Shown in pieces: positions 1 through 6,680 of a DNA stretch of 25,649 bases. Location of the stretch: positions 1 through 25,649 of the forward strand of contig DASRJH010000063.1 of the NCBI GenBank assembly GCA_035649575.1, written 5' to 3'. Under the pieces are notes generated by a model that was given only the letters and a program-made list of their open reading frames with translations, was not told where the DNA came from and made no database searches. Source of the stretch: DASVAL01 sp035649575. Lineage in GTDB: Bacteria; Planctomycetota; UBA1135; UBA2386. The translations under genes were made by a program, and so were the position numbers. Position 1 is the stretch's first letter. Each line of letters starts with the position of its first letter.

Positions 1-1922
1 GCGCCGAACGACGCGAGCGATCCCCAGGTCGCGCTCGTGAACGGCACCGCGATGCTCGGCCCGGCATCGGAGAACGGGTGCACGATGTCGCCGGTCAACC
101 GCTGGAAGCGATTGATCTCGCCCCACGGCGTCTGCCACCTACCGAAGTCGGCCGCGAGCTTGTCGCTCGCCTTCGCGAGCGCCTCGAGCTGCTGCGTCGG
201 CGTCGTCTTGCTCGCGATCGCGTCGAAGATCAGCATCTCGTCGCTGTCGGGATCCCCGCGCACGCTCTGCCACATCCTCTCACCCCAGAACACGGCCAAC
301 GGCGTCGCGACCGACTCCGCCGACCAGCGATGGTCCCAGGCTCGCAGCGTCGCGATCTGTTCCGCGAGCTTCGCCTGCAGCGGATCGCCGGCCGGCAACC
401 CATCCCACGCGCGAACCAGCAGCGGGACGAGCCGGTCGAACGCGGGCAGCCAGCTGTCGTAGGCCGCGTCACGCAGCGACGCGAGCGTGAAGTCCTCCTT
501 GTCCGACAGCACGGCAATCGCGTGCAGGCCGCGCGCGTTCTCGGGATGGTTCTCCATGTAGCGCGGGTAATCCTTCTGCGCAGGACTGTCGGGACCCGCC
601 GCCGAATACGGCCAGTTGTTCGTGTTGTAGAGCCATCCGCTCTTCGGATTCAGCACGAACGGGCTCTCCTCGACGCCGTGCAGCGCACCCCACTCGGTGG
701 CCGGATCGCTGCCATCCACGGGCTTCTGCCAGTCGAGCTTCGGGTCGCGTTTCGCCACGTGGTTGGCGTGGAAGTAGGCGATGTTGCCATCGGCGTCGGC
801 GTAGATCGTGTTGTTCGACGAGTTGGTGTGCAGCTCCATCGTCGCGCGGAACTCGGCGTAGTTCTTCGCCTTCGTCCGCGTGTAGCTCTGCGTCAGCGCC
901 GCCAAGGGCGAGTTCATGAGCTTCACGCTGATCCACTTGCCGTCGGCCTCGCGCACGACCGGACCATGGTGCGTGCGATACACCGTTAGTTCCTTCGTGC
1001 TCAGGCCCGAGGCCGTCTTGAAGGGCACCGCGATCTTCTGGACCGCAACGGGGCGCTCTTCGGTCCCGTACTTGTAGAAGGCCCGGCCGTCGCGTTTCAC
1101 GATCGTCTCGGCGTACTCGTCCACCACGTCCGCGCCGCTCGAGGTGTGCATCCAGCCGGCACGCTCATTGAACCCCTGGTAGACGAAGAACTGCCCCCAA
1201 GTCGTAGCACCGTAGGCGTCCAACCCTTCGTCGCTCGTCATCTGCAGCTCCTCGCGGAAGAAAAACGACGTGTGCGGGTTGATCAGCAGCAACGCGTGCT
1301 TGCCAACCGTGTTCGACGGAGCGATCGCGAAGCCGTTCGAGCCGCCCGGTTCGTCATCCTCCGGGAACTGCTCAGGCGCGGATGCCGCGCGTTTGCCGCC
1401 GTAGAAGGCCTCGAGCTCGCGCAGCGACACGTCTTCGATGTCGCCGCCGATGCTGCCCTCGCTGAACGACAGCGCCATCCACGGTAGAAAGCGCGTGATC
1501 ACCATCGGCTTCGTCTCGGCGTGCGTGGCGAGGTAGTAGTTGAGCCCGTCGGCCCATGCGTTCATGAGCAGCTGGAGCCACTCGGGGCTCGCTGCGTACT
1601 GCGCCTGCAGCTCCGCGGGGTCGATGAAGAGCTTCATGCGCAGATCGCTCCAGATCGCGCGTTCACCCTCGGCTTCCGCGAGACGACCCATCGCGTTCAG
1701 GTAGTTCACTTCGATGCGATGGAAGTCGTCCTCGGCCTGCGCGTAGATCATGCCGAACACCGCGTCGGCGTCGGTGTGGCCCTTCACGTGCGGAATGCCC
1801 CAGTCGTCGCGCGTGATCGTGACTTTCGCTGCGTGCTCTTCCCATCGGGACAGTTCGCTGCGCGGGTGCGACGCGCACGCGGTGAAGGCGGCTGCGACGA
1901 GCAGGAGGAGGGACTGCTTCAT
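1..1922 (-). CDS. Penicillin acylase family lipoprotein (3' end outside window)
   Basis: The reading frame is open from an ATG at 1922 to the window edge (640 codons), so the C-terminus is missing; family members are usually 700-800 residues. Residues 1-16 are a lipoprotein-type signal (MKQSLLLL start, FTAC lipobox with Cys16), predicting export and lipid anchoring. The next block, with TITRDDWGIPHVKG and then DAVFGMIYAQAEDDF, is the typical N-terminus of Ntn-hydrolases of the penicillin/cephalosporin acylase (S45) family. GGSNGFAIAPS holds the expected autocatalytic nucleophile Ser195, so the precursor should be cut there into alpha and beta chains. Later family-like stretches include HTSSGADVVDEY, YRTHHGPV and NNWPYSA. 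The family hydrolyses amide bonds of N-acyl compounds (beta-lactams, acyl-homoserine lactones and others); the substrate cannot be read here. It lies 49 bp downstream of the pseudokinase gene on the same strand, with its own likely promoter in that gap. Confidence 0.9.
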   Translation of the reverse strand, partial: MKQSLLLLVAAAFTACASHPRSELSRWEEHAAKVTITRDDWGIPHVKGHTDADAVFGMIYAQAEDDFHRIEVNYLNAMGRLAEAEGERAIWSDLRMKLFIDPAELQAQYAASPEWLQLLMNAWADGLNYYLATHAETKPMVITRFLPWMALSFSEGSIGGDIEDVSLRELEAFYGGKRAASAPEQFPEDDEPGGSNGFAIAPSNTVGKHALLLINPHTSFFFREELQMTSDEGLDAYGATTWGQFFVYQGFNERAGWMHTSSGADVVDEYAETIVKRDGRAFYKYGTEERPVAVQKIAVPFKTASGLSTKELTVYRTHHGPVVREADGKWISVKLMNSPLAALTQSYTRTKAKNYAEFRATMELHTNSSNNTIYADADGNIAYFHANHVAKRDPKLDWQKPVDGSDPATEWGALHGVEESPFVLNPKSGWLYNTNNWPYSAAGPDSPAQKDYPRYMENHPENARGLHAIAVLSDKEDFTLASLRDAAYDSWLPAFDRLVPLLVRAWDGLPAGDPLQAKLAEQIATLRAWDHRWSAESVATPLAVFWGERMWQSVRGDPDSDEMLIFDAIASKTTPTQQLEALAKASDKLAADFGRWQTPWGEINRFQRLTGDIVHPFSDAGPSIAVPFTSATWGSLASFG

Positions 1923-1928
1923 GCCCGG

Positions 1929-1957
1929 ATGCCACGCGGTCGCGCGTACCCTGTCAA
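1929..1957 (-). promoter_or_regulatory. Sigma70-like promoter of the acylase gene
   Basis: Read on the minus strand there is a perfect TTGACA (1957-1952), a 17-bp spacer, then TGGCAT (1934-1929), which matches TATAAT at three of six positions. Transcription would begin about 7 nt further on, essentially at the ATG at 1922, so the message could be leaderless. It sits in the 49-bp gap after the pseudokinase stop. This is motif evidence only. Confidence 0.4.
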
Positions 1958-1971
1958 GGACCGCAGGCTCG

Positions 1972-3462
1972 CTACTGCTTGGGCCGCAGATACTCGAGCA
2001 GGCGATAGATGTCCCAGTCGGGATTCTTGTGCTTCAACGCGAGCGCCACGGCGAGGCCCGCGACGAGGATCATCACGTAGAGCACGAGCTGGCTGAACAG
2101 TTGGAACACGATCCCGCCGCCGCTCTTGGCGCGCTGCCGGCGCGGTGCGGAGCGCGGGGCCGCCTGGCCGCCCACGGGGATCGTCGGATACTCGACCTCG
2201 GGTTCCGCGACGGGCTTGCCGGGCGGCGGTGCAGCGATGCTCGCGGTGGAGTTCTGGATCTCCATCAGATCGTCGCGGGCCTGTTCGGTCGTGGGCCGCG
2301 CCGACGGCTCCTTCGCCAACAGCTCGCGGATCAGCTGATCCAACGACGGCGGAATCGACGAGTCGAGCGGCAACAGACTCGGGGCTCGCGAGCGCTGCTG
2401 CGCCTCGGCGATCCGACGCGCCGAACCCATGAACGGCGGCCGCCCGGCCAGCGCCGCATAGGCGACGCACCCGACGGCATAGAGGTCCGCGCGCGCGTCG
2501 ACGGCTTGCCGGTTCAGCTGTTCGGGGGCCGAGAAGGACGGCTCCTCATCGGCCCGCGGGAACGAGTTCGACCGCGGGTCCGCGAGCTTGCTGCCGCCCT
2601 TGTCGAGCAGGAAGACGTTCGCGGGTTTGACGGCGCCGTGGACGAGGCCGTGCTGGTGCAGGACCTCGAGGGCCTGCAGCATGTCCGCGAGCACGGGCAC
2701 GAGCTCTGCCCACGGCATGCGCCGCCCGTGGTCGATGCGTTCCGCGAGGCACTGACCCTGCACCAGCTCCAACGCGGCGAAGCAATCCGCGCCGACCTCG
2801 CGGATGTCGAAGACCTGGACGAGCAGCGGATCGGCGACCGACGCTGCCGTTCGCACGTCGGCGAGGAACCGCGCACGCTCCTCGGCGGCCTCGGCGCCCG
2901 GCGGCGGACGGCGCAGGACCTTCAACGCAACCCTGCGATGCGCGACCTTCTGGTTCGCCAGATAGACGGTGCAACGGTCGCTGCGTCCCAGCACCAGCTC
3001 GATGGTGAACCCGCCCAGCTCTGCACCGACCGCGAACTCGTCCTGGTCGTCGCCGCCGGCATCGGGAGCGACCTCGTCGCGTGGTTGCGGAGGCGGTGGC
3101 TGCGGAACGCGTGGTTGCGGAGCGGCTGGTTGCGGAGCGGGGGCCGCGGGGCGTTCTTCTGCGCCGCTCTCGCGTTCATCGAAGCGAACGAACGTCTGCC
3201 CGACGTGGAAGCCATCGCCTACATCGATCTCGAACTTGGCGAGGTTCTGGCCCCGGTAGGTCAGGCCGTGCGAGGAAGCGAGATCGGTCACGAGCAGCTT
3301 CCCGTTCACGAACTCGAGGCGGCAATGCTCGCGCGACATCTTGGGATCGCTCACCTTGACCGTGCAGCGGCTGCTGCGGCCGAGCGTGACCGGCGTCCCA
3401 GGGCGCAGCTCGAACCGCATCGTCTCGCCGCGAGTCGTGGCTGTCAGTTTGCCGATCTGCAT
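1972..3462 (-). CDS. FHA-domain membrane protein with a degenerate (pseudo)kinase domain
   Basis: 496 residues. An FHA domain (about 10-95) has GR (28-29) and SREH (43-46), but the usual Asn of the SSNG turn is His (SSHG). A Pro/Gln-rich linker (105-130) leads to a Ser/Thr-kinase fold (about 150-402). The VAIK lysine (VALK, K181), N282, D295 and APE (312-314) remain. The HRD motif reads HGAVK, so the catalytic Asp is Ala277; the glycine loop reads GRSDRCTVY without the later glycines; DFG is DPR (295-297); and the alpha-C Glu appears as Asp202. Catalysis is therefore unlikely, although nucleotide binding is possible. A hydrophobic helix (about 450-477) anchors the C-terminus, with a short charged tail. 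It is clearly paralogous to the intact kinase at 6681-7979, sharing order of domains and stretches such as LYAVGCVAYAALAGRPPF. It may be a phosphothreonine-reading scaffold or an allosteric partner; that role is inferred. Confidence 0.88.
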   Translation of the reverse strand: MQIGKLTATTRGETMRFELRPGTPVTLGRSSRCTVKVSDPKMSREHCRLEFVNGKLLVTDLASSHGLTYRGQNLAKFEIDVGDGFHVGQTFVRFDERESGAEERPAAPAPQPAAPQPRVPQPPPPQPRDEVAPDAGGDDQDEFAVGAELGGFTIELVLGRSDRCTVYLANQKVAHRRVALKVLRRPPPGAEAAEERARFLADVRTAASVADPLLVQVFDIREVGADCFAALELVQGQCLAERIDHGRRMPWAELVPVLADMLQALEVLHQHGLVHGAVKPANVFLLDKGGSKLADPRSNSFPRADEEPSFSAPEQLNRQAVDARADLYAVGCVAYAALAGRPPFMGSARRIAEAQQRSRAPSLLPLDSSIPPSLDQLIRELLAKEPSARPTTEQARDDLMEIQNSTASIAAPPPGKPVAEPEVEYPTIPVGGQAAPRSAPRRQRAKSGGGIVFQLFSQLVLYVMILVAGLAVALALKHKNPDWDIYRLLEYLRPKQ

Positions 3463-3471
3463 GAGCCGCTG

Positions 3472-3477
3472 AGCCTA
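3472..3477 (-). promoter_or_regulatory. Candidate -10 element before the pseudokinase gene
   Basis: TAGGCT (minus strand) lies 9 nt before the ATG at 3462. The same hexamer occurs 7 nt before the ATG of the paralogous kinase at 6681. No convincing -35 box is seen in either case. The remaining part of the gap up to 3729 holds no coding signal I can support, apart from one hairpin. Confidence 0.25.
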
Positions 3478-3689
3478 ATCGAGGCGGCGTCGATGGCACG
3501 CGCGAATGTCCGGCCGGAGCGAGCCCCGTCGCTCGCAGCCGGGCTGCCCCTTGCCATGGCGGCCGCATGAGCCACGGACATGACCGGCGCCGAGGCATCG
3601 GCCTGCGGTCTCCCCTGCTCCGCAGGTCGATCCGGATCTGCGCTCGGCCGTGCCAGGGCAAGAGGCTCGCAGCGCTCACGGCACGCGGC

Positions 3690-3710
3690 GTCCGCCGGCT
3701 CGCGGCGGAC
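3690..3710 (-). terminator. Hairpin after the M56 gene
   Basis: GTCCGCCG (3690-3697) pairs perfectly with CGGCGGAC (3703-3710) around a 5-nt loop, 20 nt downstream of the M56 stop codon. There is no T-run after it, so it could be a terminator of the GC-rich, U-tract-less kind or an mRNA-stabilising end. Confidence 0.4.
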
Positions 3711-3729
3711 ACGCACCGCTGGGCGCGAA

Positions 3730-5589
3730 TCAACGCAGCAGGTCCCTGGCCTCGTCCTCGGCGTCCTCGACGCGCACACGCTTCCGCTCCTTGCCTTCGC
3801 GCGCGGCGTCGAGCTTCTCGCTGATGCCCTTCATGATCTTGTCCCAGTCGGCTGCGTTGAACGCACGCTCCTCGCCATGGAGCTTCTCGAAGAGGGTGCG
3901 GACGTGGTCGTGATCGAGCTGCGCCTTGTCGAGGAGGTCGCTGTGGAGCTTCTCGAGGAGGTTCCTCTTCGTCTTGGCCTTGTCCGTGTCGTCGAGCTCG
4001 GTCTCGTGGCCGTGGAGCTTCTCGAAGAGCGAGCGGACGTGGTCGTGGTCGAGCCGCCCCTTCTCGAGGAGGTCCTCGTGGAGCTTCTCGAACAGGCTCC
4101 TCTTCATCTTGGCCTTGTCCGCGTCGTCGAGCTCGGCCTCGTGGCCGTGGAGCTTCTCGAAGAGCGAGCGGACGTGGTCGTGGTCGGGCTGCGCCTTCTC
4201 GAGGAGGTCCTCGTGGAGCTTCTCGAGGAGTGCCTTCCTGCTCTTGTTCTTGTCGGCTGCGTCGAGTTCACGCTCGTCGCCGTGGAGCCGATCGAGGAGG
4301 TTGCGCACCTGGTAGTGATCGAGCCGCAGTTTGTCGAGGGTCTCGTTGTGGAGCTTCTCGGCGATGGCCTTCTTGATCTTGTCCTTGCCGGCCACGTCGA
4401 GCTCCCGTTCCTCGCCGTGGAGCTTCTCGATCAGGTCGCGCACGTGCTCGTGCTGGAGCTGCGCCTTGTCGAGGGCACGCTCGTGGAGCTTCTCGCCGGA
4501 CTCCCTGTGGTCGGACCCGGCCATCCGGCTCAGCTCCGCGCGCAACGCCTCCATCTCTTCGCGCAGCTTCCGGATCTCCTTGCGCGCCGCGCGCAGCTCT
4601 TCGCGGGAAATGGCCTCCTGGGGTTCCTGTGCGAGCGTCGGGGCGAGCGGGAGCACCAGGGCTGCTCCCGCGCACAGAGTCAGGCGCAGGATCCAGGACA
4701 TCGGTCGGGTGGGTGCAGCGGTCATGATCATGGTCAACCTCGTCTTCATGTCGGTGAACGGGCCGGCGCCGCACGCCACGGGCGGCATGCCGCGCGTCGC
4801 GCCAGCAAGGAGATCCAGGGTCGCCAACAGGGCATTGGCGTAGTCGCGGCTGCCGCCGGGGATCGCGGCCATCACGCACTCGTCGCAGCAGCGCTCCTCG
4901 GCGGCGCGCAGCGTGCGCCGCAGCAACCACGCGGTCGGCAGCCACCAGTACAACACCGTGGCCAGCAGCTCCAACGCGCGCACCCAGTGGTCGCGGCGGC
5001 CGGCGTGGGCGAGCTCGTGGGCGACCAGCGCGTCGAGCTCCGGCGCCGGCGCGGTCAGCAGCGCGCGCGGCAGCAGGATGTGCGCGCGCCGGCCCAGGAC
5101 GCACAGCATCGGCGAGATGCGCGCCGGAACGACCAGGAGCTCCGGGCACCGCCGCAGCTGCATGCGCCGCGCCAGCGTGTGCGCGCGTGCTGCAAGCCAC
5201 CGGGGCGGTTGGTTCGCGACGCGCAGCAGGCGCCGGAAGCGACGCGTGCGCAGCGCGGCGCGCGCGGCCAGCAGGCACGAGCCGAGCAGGGCCGCCGCAG
5301 CAAGCAGGACCGGCCAGCGCCACCCGGTCGCGGCGCTCGTGGACTCGCCGTCGGCGAGCACCGCCGCGAGCCACGCGTCCGCGTTCCATACCGGCGGCTC
5401 AGGAGACGCGGCCACGGGCAGCCGGACCAGGGGCGGCGTGACCAGTTTGATCAGGGCCACGACGCACACGAAGTGCGCGACCCGGTGCTTGCCCCTTGCC
5501 AGCAGGAGCCACGCCATGAGCGCAAGCAGGCTCGCCACCACGGCGTTCGAGGCCGCGACGACGAGCAGGTCCTGCGCGACGGAGCTCAT
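3730..5589 (-). CDS. M56 (BlaR1/MecR1-like) membrane metalloprotease with a 5x45-residue repeat tail
   Basis: 619 residues from the ATG at 5589, which overlaps the BlaI stop by 4 nt (ATGA). Likely transmembrane helices lie near residues 7-30, 36-58, 92-111, 205-224 and 298-318. The gluzincin site is HELAH (191-195), with the downstream Glu in EERCCDE (E231/E232) as probable third zinc ligand; this is the M56 signature. In BlaR1 the protease acts in the cytoplasm and inactivates the BlaI repressor after an external signal. Here no penicillin-binding sensor domain follows the last helix. Instead there is a charged coiled-coil stretch (about 325-356), five tandem 45-residue repeats (366-590) beginning with EKLH and containing HDHVR and EKLHG, and a charged tail. 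The repeat region is presumably periplasmic and may sense or tether something; that is inference. The much longer upstream reading frame (to 6228) runs through blaI and is not used. Confidence 0.9.
   Translation of the reverse strand: MSSVAQDLLVVAASNAVVASLLALMAWLLLARGKHRVAHFVCVVALIKLVTPPLVRLPVAASPEPPVWNADAWLAAVLADGESTSAATGWRWPVLLAAAALLGSCLLAARAALRTRRFRRLLRVANQPPRWLAARAHTLARRMQLRRCPELLVVPARISPMLCVLGRRAHILLPRALLTAPAPELDALVAHELAHAGRRDHWVRALELLATVLYWWLPTAWLLRRTLRAAEERCCDECVMAAIPGGSRDYANALLATLDLLAGATRGMPPVACGAGPFTDMKTRLTMIMTAAPTRPMSWILRLTLCAGAALVLPLAPTLAQEPQEAISREELRAARKEIRKLREEMEALRAELSRMAGSDHRESGEKLHERALDKAQLQHEHVRDLIEKLHGEERELDVAGKDKIKKAIAEKLHNETLDKLRLDHYQVRNLLDRLHGDERELDAADKNKSRKALLEKLHEDLLEKAQPDHDHVRSLFEKLHGHEAELDDADKAKMKRSLFEKLHEDLLEKGRLDHDHVRSLFEKLHGHETELDDTDKAKTKRNLLEKLHSDLLDKAQLDHDHVRTLFEKLHGEERAFNAADWDKIMKGISEKLDAAREGKERKRVRVEDAEDEARDLLR
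3820..4494 (-). repeat. Five tandem 135-bp coding repeats in the M56 gene
   Basis: Units run 4494-4360, 4359-4225, 4224-4090, 4089-3955 and 3954-3820. Each encodes 45 residues starting EKLH, with a second EKLHG or DRLHG about 22 residues later, so each unit itself looks like two related halves. Units 3 and 4 differ at only 8 of 45 residues, which points to recent duplication. Units 1, 2 and 5 are more diverged. The repeat is in frame throughout, and it is rich in Lys, Glu, Asp, Leu and His. Confidence 0.93.
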
Positions 5590-5987
5590 GGCCGCTTCCT
5601 GCGCTTGCTGTCGATCTCCTGCACCATCGCGCGCAGGGCCTGACGCTCCGCGTCGGTCAGGCGCTGGTGCCGCACGAGGTTGGTGAGCAGCGGCGCGAGC
5701 GAGCCTTCGCACAGGTCCTCGGCCAGCGCTTCGAGCCGCTGGGCGATCAGCGCCTCGCGGTCGATGGCGGCCGCGAACACATGCGGCACCTGCGCCCGCT
5801 CGCGCCCCACGCACCCCTTGCCCTCGAGGCGCTCGAGCAGCTTCTGCACGGTGGCGTACGCCGAGGTCCCGCCCCCGCGGTACAGTCGATCGGTGAGCTC
5901 GCGGATCGTGGTTGGACCGCGCTCCCACAGCTCGCGCAGCACAGCGAGCTCGGCATCGGTCACGTCGCGCGTGTGTTTGGCAGCCAT
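5586..5987 (-). CDS. BlaI/MecI/CopY-family winged-helix repressor
   Basis: 133 residues from the ATG at 5987 (MAAKHTRDVT). An in-frame ATG at 6020 would add 11 residues but overlaps the putative -10 box and lies upstream of one dyad, so the shorter start is preferred. The N-terminal half has the BlaI-type pattern: LTDAELAVLRELW-like entry helix (here TDAELAVLRELWERG), a TIRELTDRLY helix, then TSAYATVQKLLERLEGKG as recognition helix and wing. The C-terminal half (about 75-125) is the helical dimerisation region. Such repressors bind dyads over their own promoter and are removed when the partner M56 protease is activated. The stop codon overlaps the M56 start (ATGA), so the two are translationally coupled. 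What signal is sensed is unknown. Confidence 0.93.
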   Translation of the reverse strand: MAAKHTRDVTDAELAVLRELWERGPTTIRELTDRLYRGGGTSAYATVQKLLERLEGKGCVGRERAQVPHVFAAAIDREALIAQRLEALAEDLCEGSLAPLLTNLVRHQRLTDAERQALRAMVQEIDSKRRKRP

Positions 5988-5998
5988 CGGCTTGGTCC

Positions 5999-6036
5999 AG
6001 ACGGGATGTCTGAGCGGCATCTAAGACGAAATGTCT
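5999..6036 (-). promoter_or_regulatory. Twin dyad operator of the BlaI/M56 operon
   Basis: Two copies of an imperfect palindrome with arms AGAC and GTCT and a 5-nt centre occur at 5999-6011 and 6024-6036, with 25 bp between their starts. The upstream dyad falls in the spacer of the predicted promoter and the downstream one just after the -10 box. This is the arrangement expected for autorepression by BlaI-family proteins. Confidence 0.6.
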
Positions 6037-6047
6037 GAAGCGTGCAA
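6019..6047 (-). promoter_or_regulatory. Predicted promoter of the BlaI/M56 operon
   Basis: On the minus strand TTGCAC (6047-6042), a 17-bp spacer, and TTAGAT (6024-6019) form a plausible sigma70-type promoter with start near 6012, about 25 nt before the blaI-type ATG at 5987. Both dyads overlap it. Confidence 0.45.
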
Positions 6048-6200
6048 GCCCCCGGTCGCGCCGGTGCCGCGACCGCGGTGCGCCTGCCACCAGCAGGCAT
6101 GGGCGAGGGGCTCGGGATTCCTGCCCGCGCGGCGCCAGACTGCTGGTCGCCTGTACCTGGCATCGTGTCACTGCGTACTGGCACGAGCCGCTCCCATGGT

Positions 6201-6586
6201 TCGCGCTGCGCAGCCCTGATCGCAGCACGCGCCGCGGTCATCGGGTCGTTGCTGCTCGTCGGCATCGTCAGCCGCCCGCCGATCCCGCATGCCATCCAGG
6301 TGACGCCAGCAACCGCAGTGCTCGCGCTGGCTCTCGCCCGCTCTGCAAGCGTGCACTTCGCGAACACCGGCGAAGCGGCGCTCCACGTCGTGCCAGCGGG
6401 CGCCGACGACATGGTGCACACCGTCGTCGCGCGCCTCGTGCGCCGGCGCGCTGGCGCCAAGGGACTGCTGCCATCGGACCGTTCGCGCCGGGCGACTACG
6501 AAGTCTGCCGCGGCGACGAGCCAGCGGGCGACACCGTGCGGGTAGCGGGCCCGGAGACGCGAGTCAGCCTGCGCGCGACACGATGA
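6201..6586 (+). pseudogene. Possible frameshifted gene remnant in a gene-poor gap
   Basis: The gap 6048-6667 has no intact gene I can support. Within it, one plus-strand frame reads protein-like from about 6330 (SVHFANTGEAALHVVPAGADD, then MVHTVV), and a different frame reads protein-like from about 6473 to a TGA at 6584 (IGPFAPGDYEVCRGDE, then RVAGPETRVSL). Joined, they resemble a carboxypeptidase-regulatory-like beta-sandwich ending, but a one-base shift somewhere around 6430-6470 breaks them. It could be a decayed gene, a sequencing error, or chance in GC-rich DNA. The upstream start is unclear and the left boundary is approximate. Confidence 0.3.
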
Positions 6587-6667
6587 TCCGTGAATCCGGC
6601 TTTGCGGGCGCGAGCGGCATGGGTCGGGGACGCAGGCGCAGGTCTCGCCTTCCGCGGCGCAGGCTCC

Positions 6668-6673
6668 TAGGCT
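6668..6673 (+). promoter_or_regulatory. Candidate -10 element before the FHA kinase gene
   Basis: TAGGCT ends 7 nt before the ATG at 6681, the position expected for a leaderless message. The same hexamer precedes the paralogous pseudokinase gene. No -35 box is evident. Confidence 0.3.
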
Positions 6674-6680
6674 GGCAACG

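Noticed and set aside
1750..3570. Long plus-strand open frame (606 codons) opposite the pseudokinase gene
   Set aside because: It is antisense to a well-supported gene, has Arg/Ala-rich shadow composition and no motif; long spurious frames are common in GC-rich DNA.
3820..4494. Regularly spaced repeats that could suggest a CRISPR array
   Set aside because: The units are 135 bp, contiguous without spacers, and in frame within a coding sequence.
3580..5643. Long plus-strand open frame (687 codons) opposite the M56 gene
   Set aside because: The repeated LVVVELLEE-like text is just the 135-bp repeat read backwards; the minus strand has the real M56 motifs.
1..6047. Penicillin acylase plus BlaI/M56 read as a beta-lactam response cluster
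   Set aside because: The M56 protein lacks a penicillin-binding sensor, the acylase has its own promoter and is separated by the pseudokinase, and no beta-lactamase is present.
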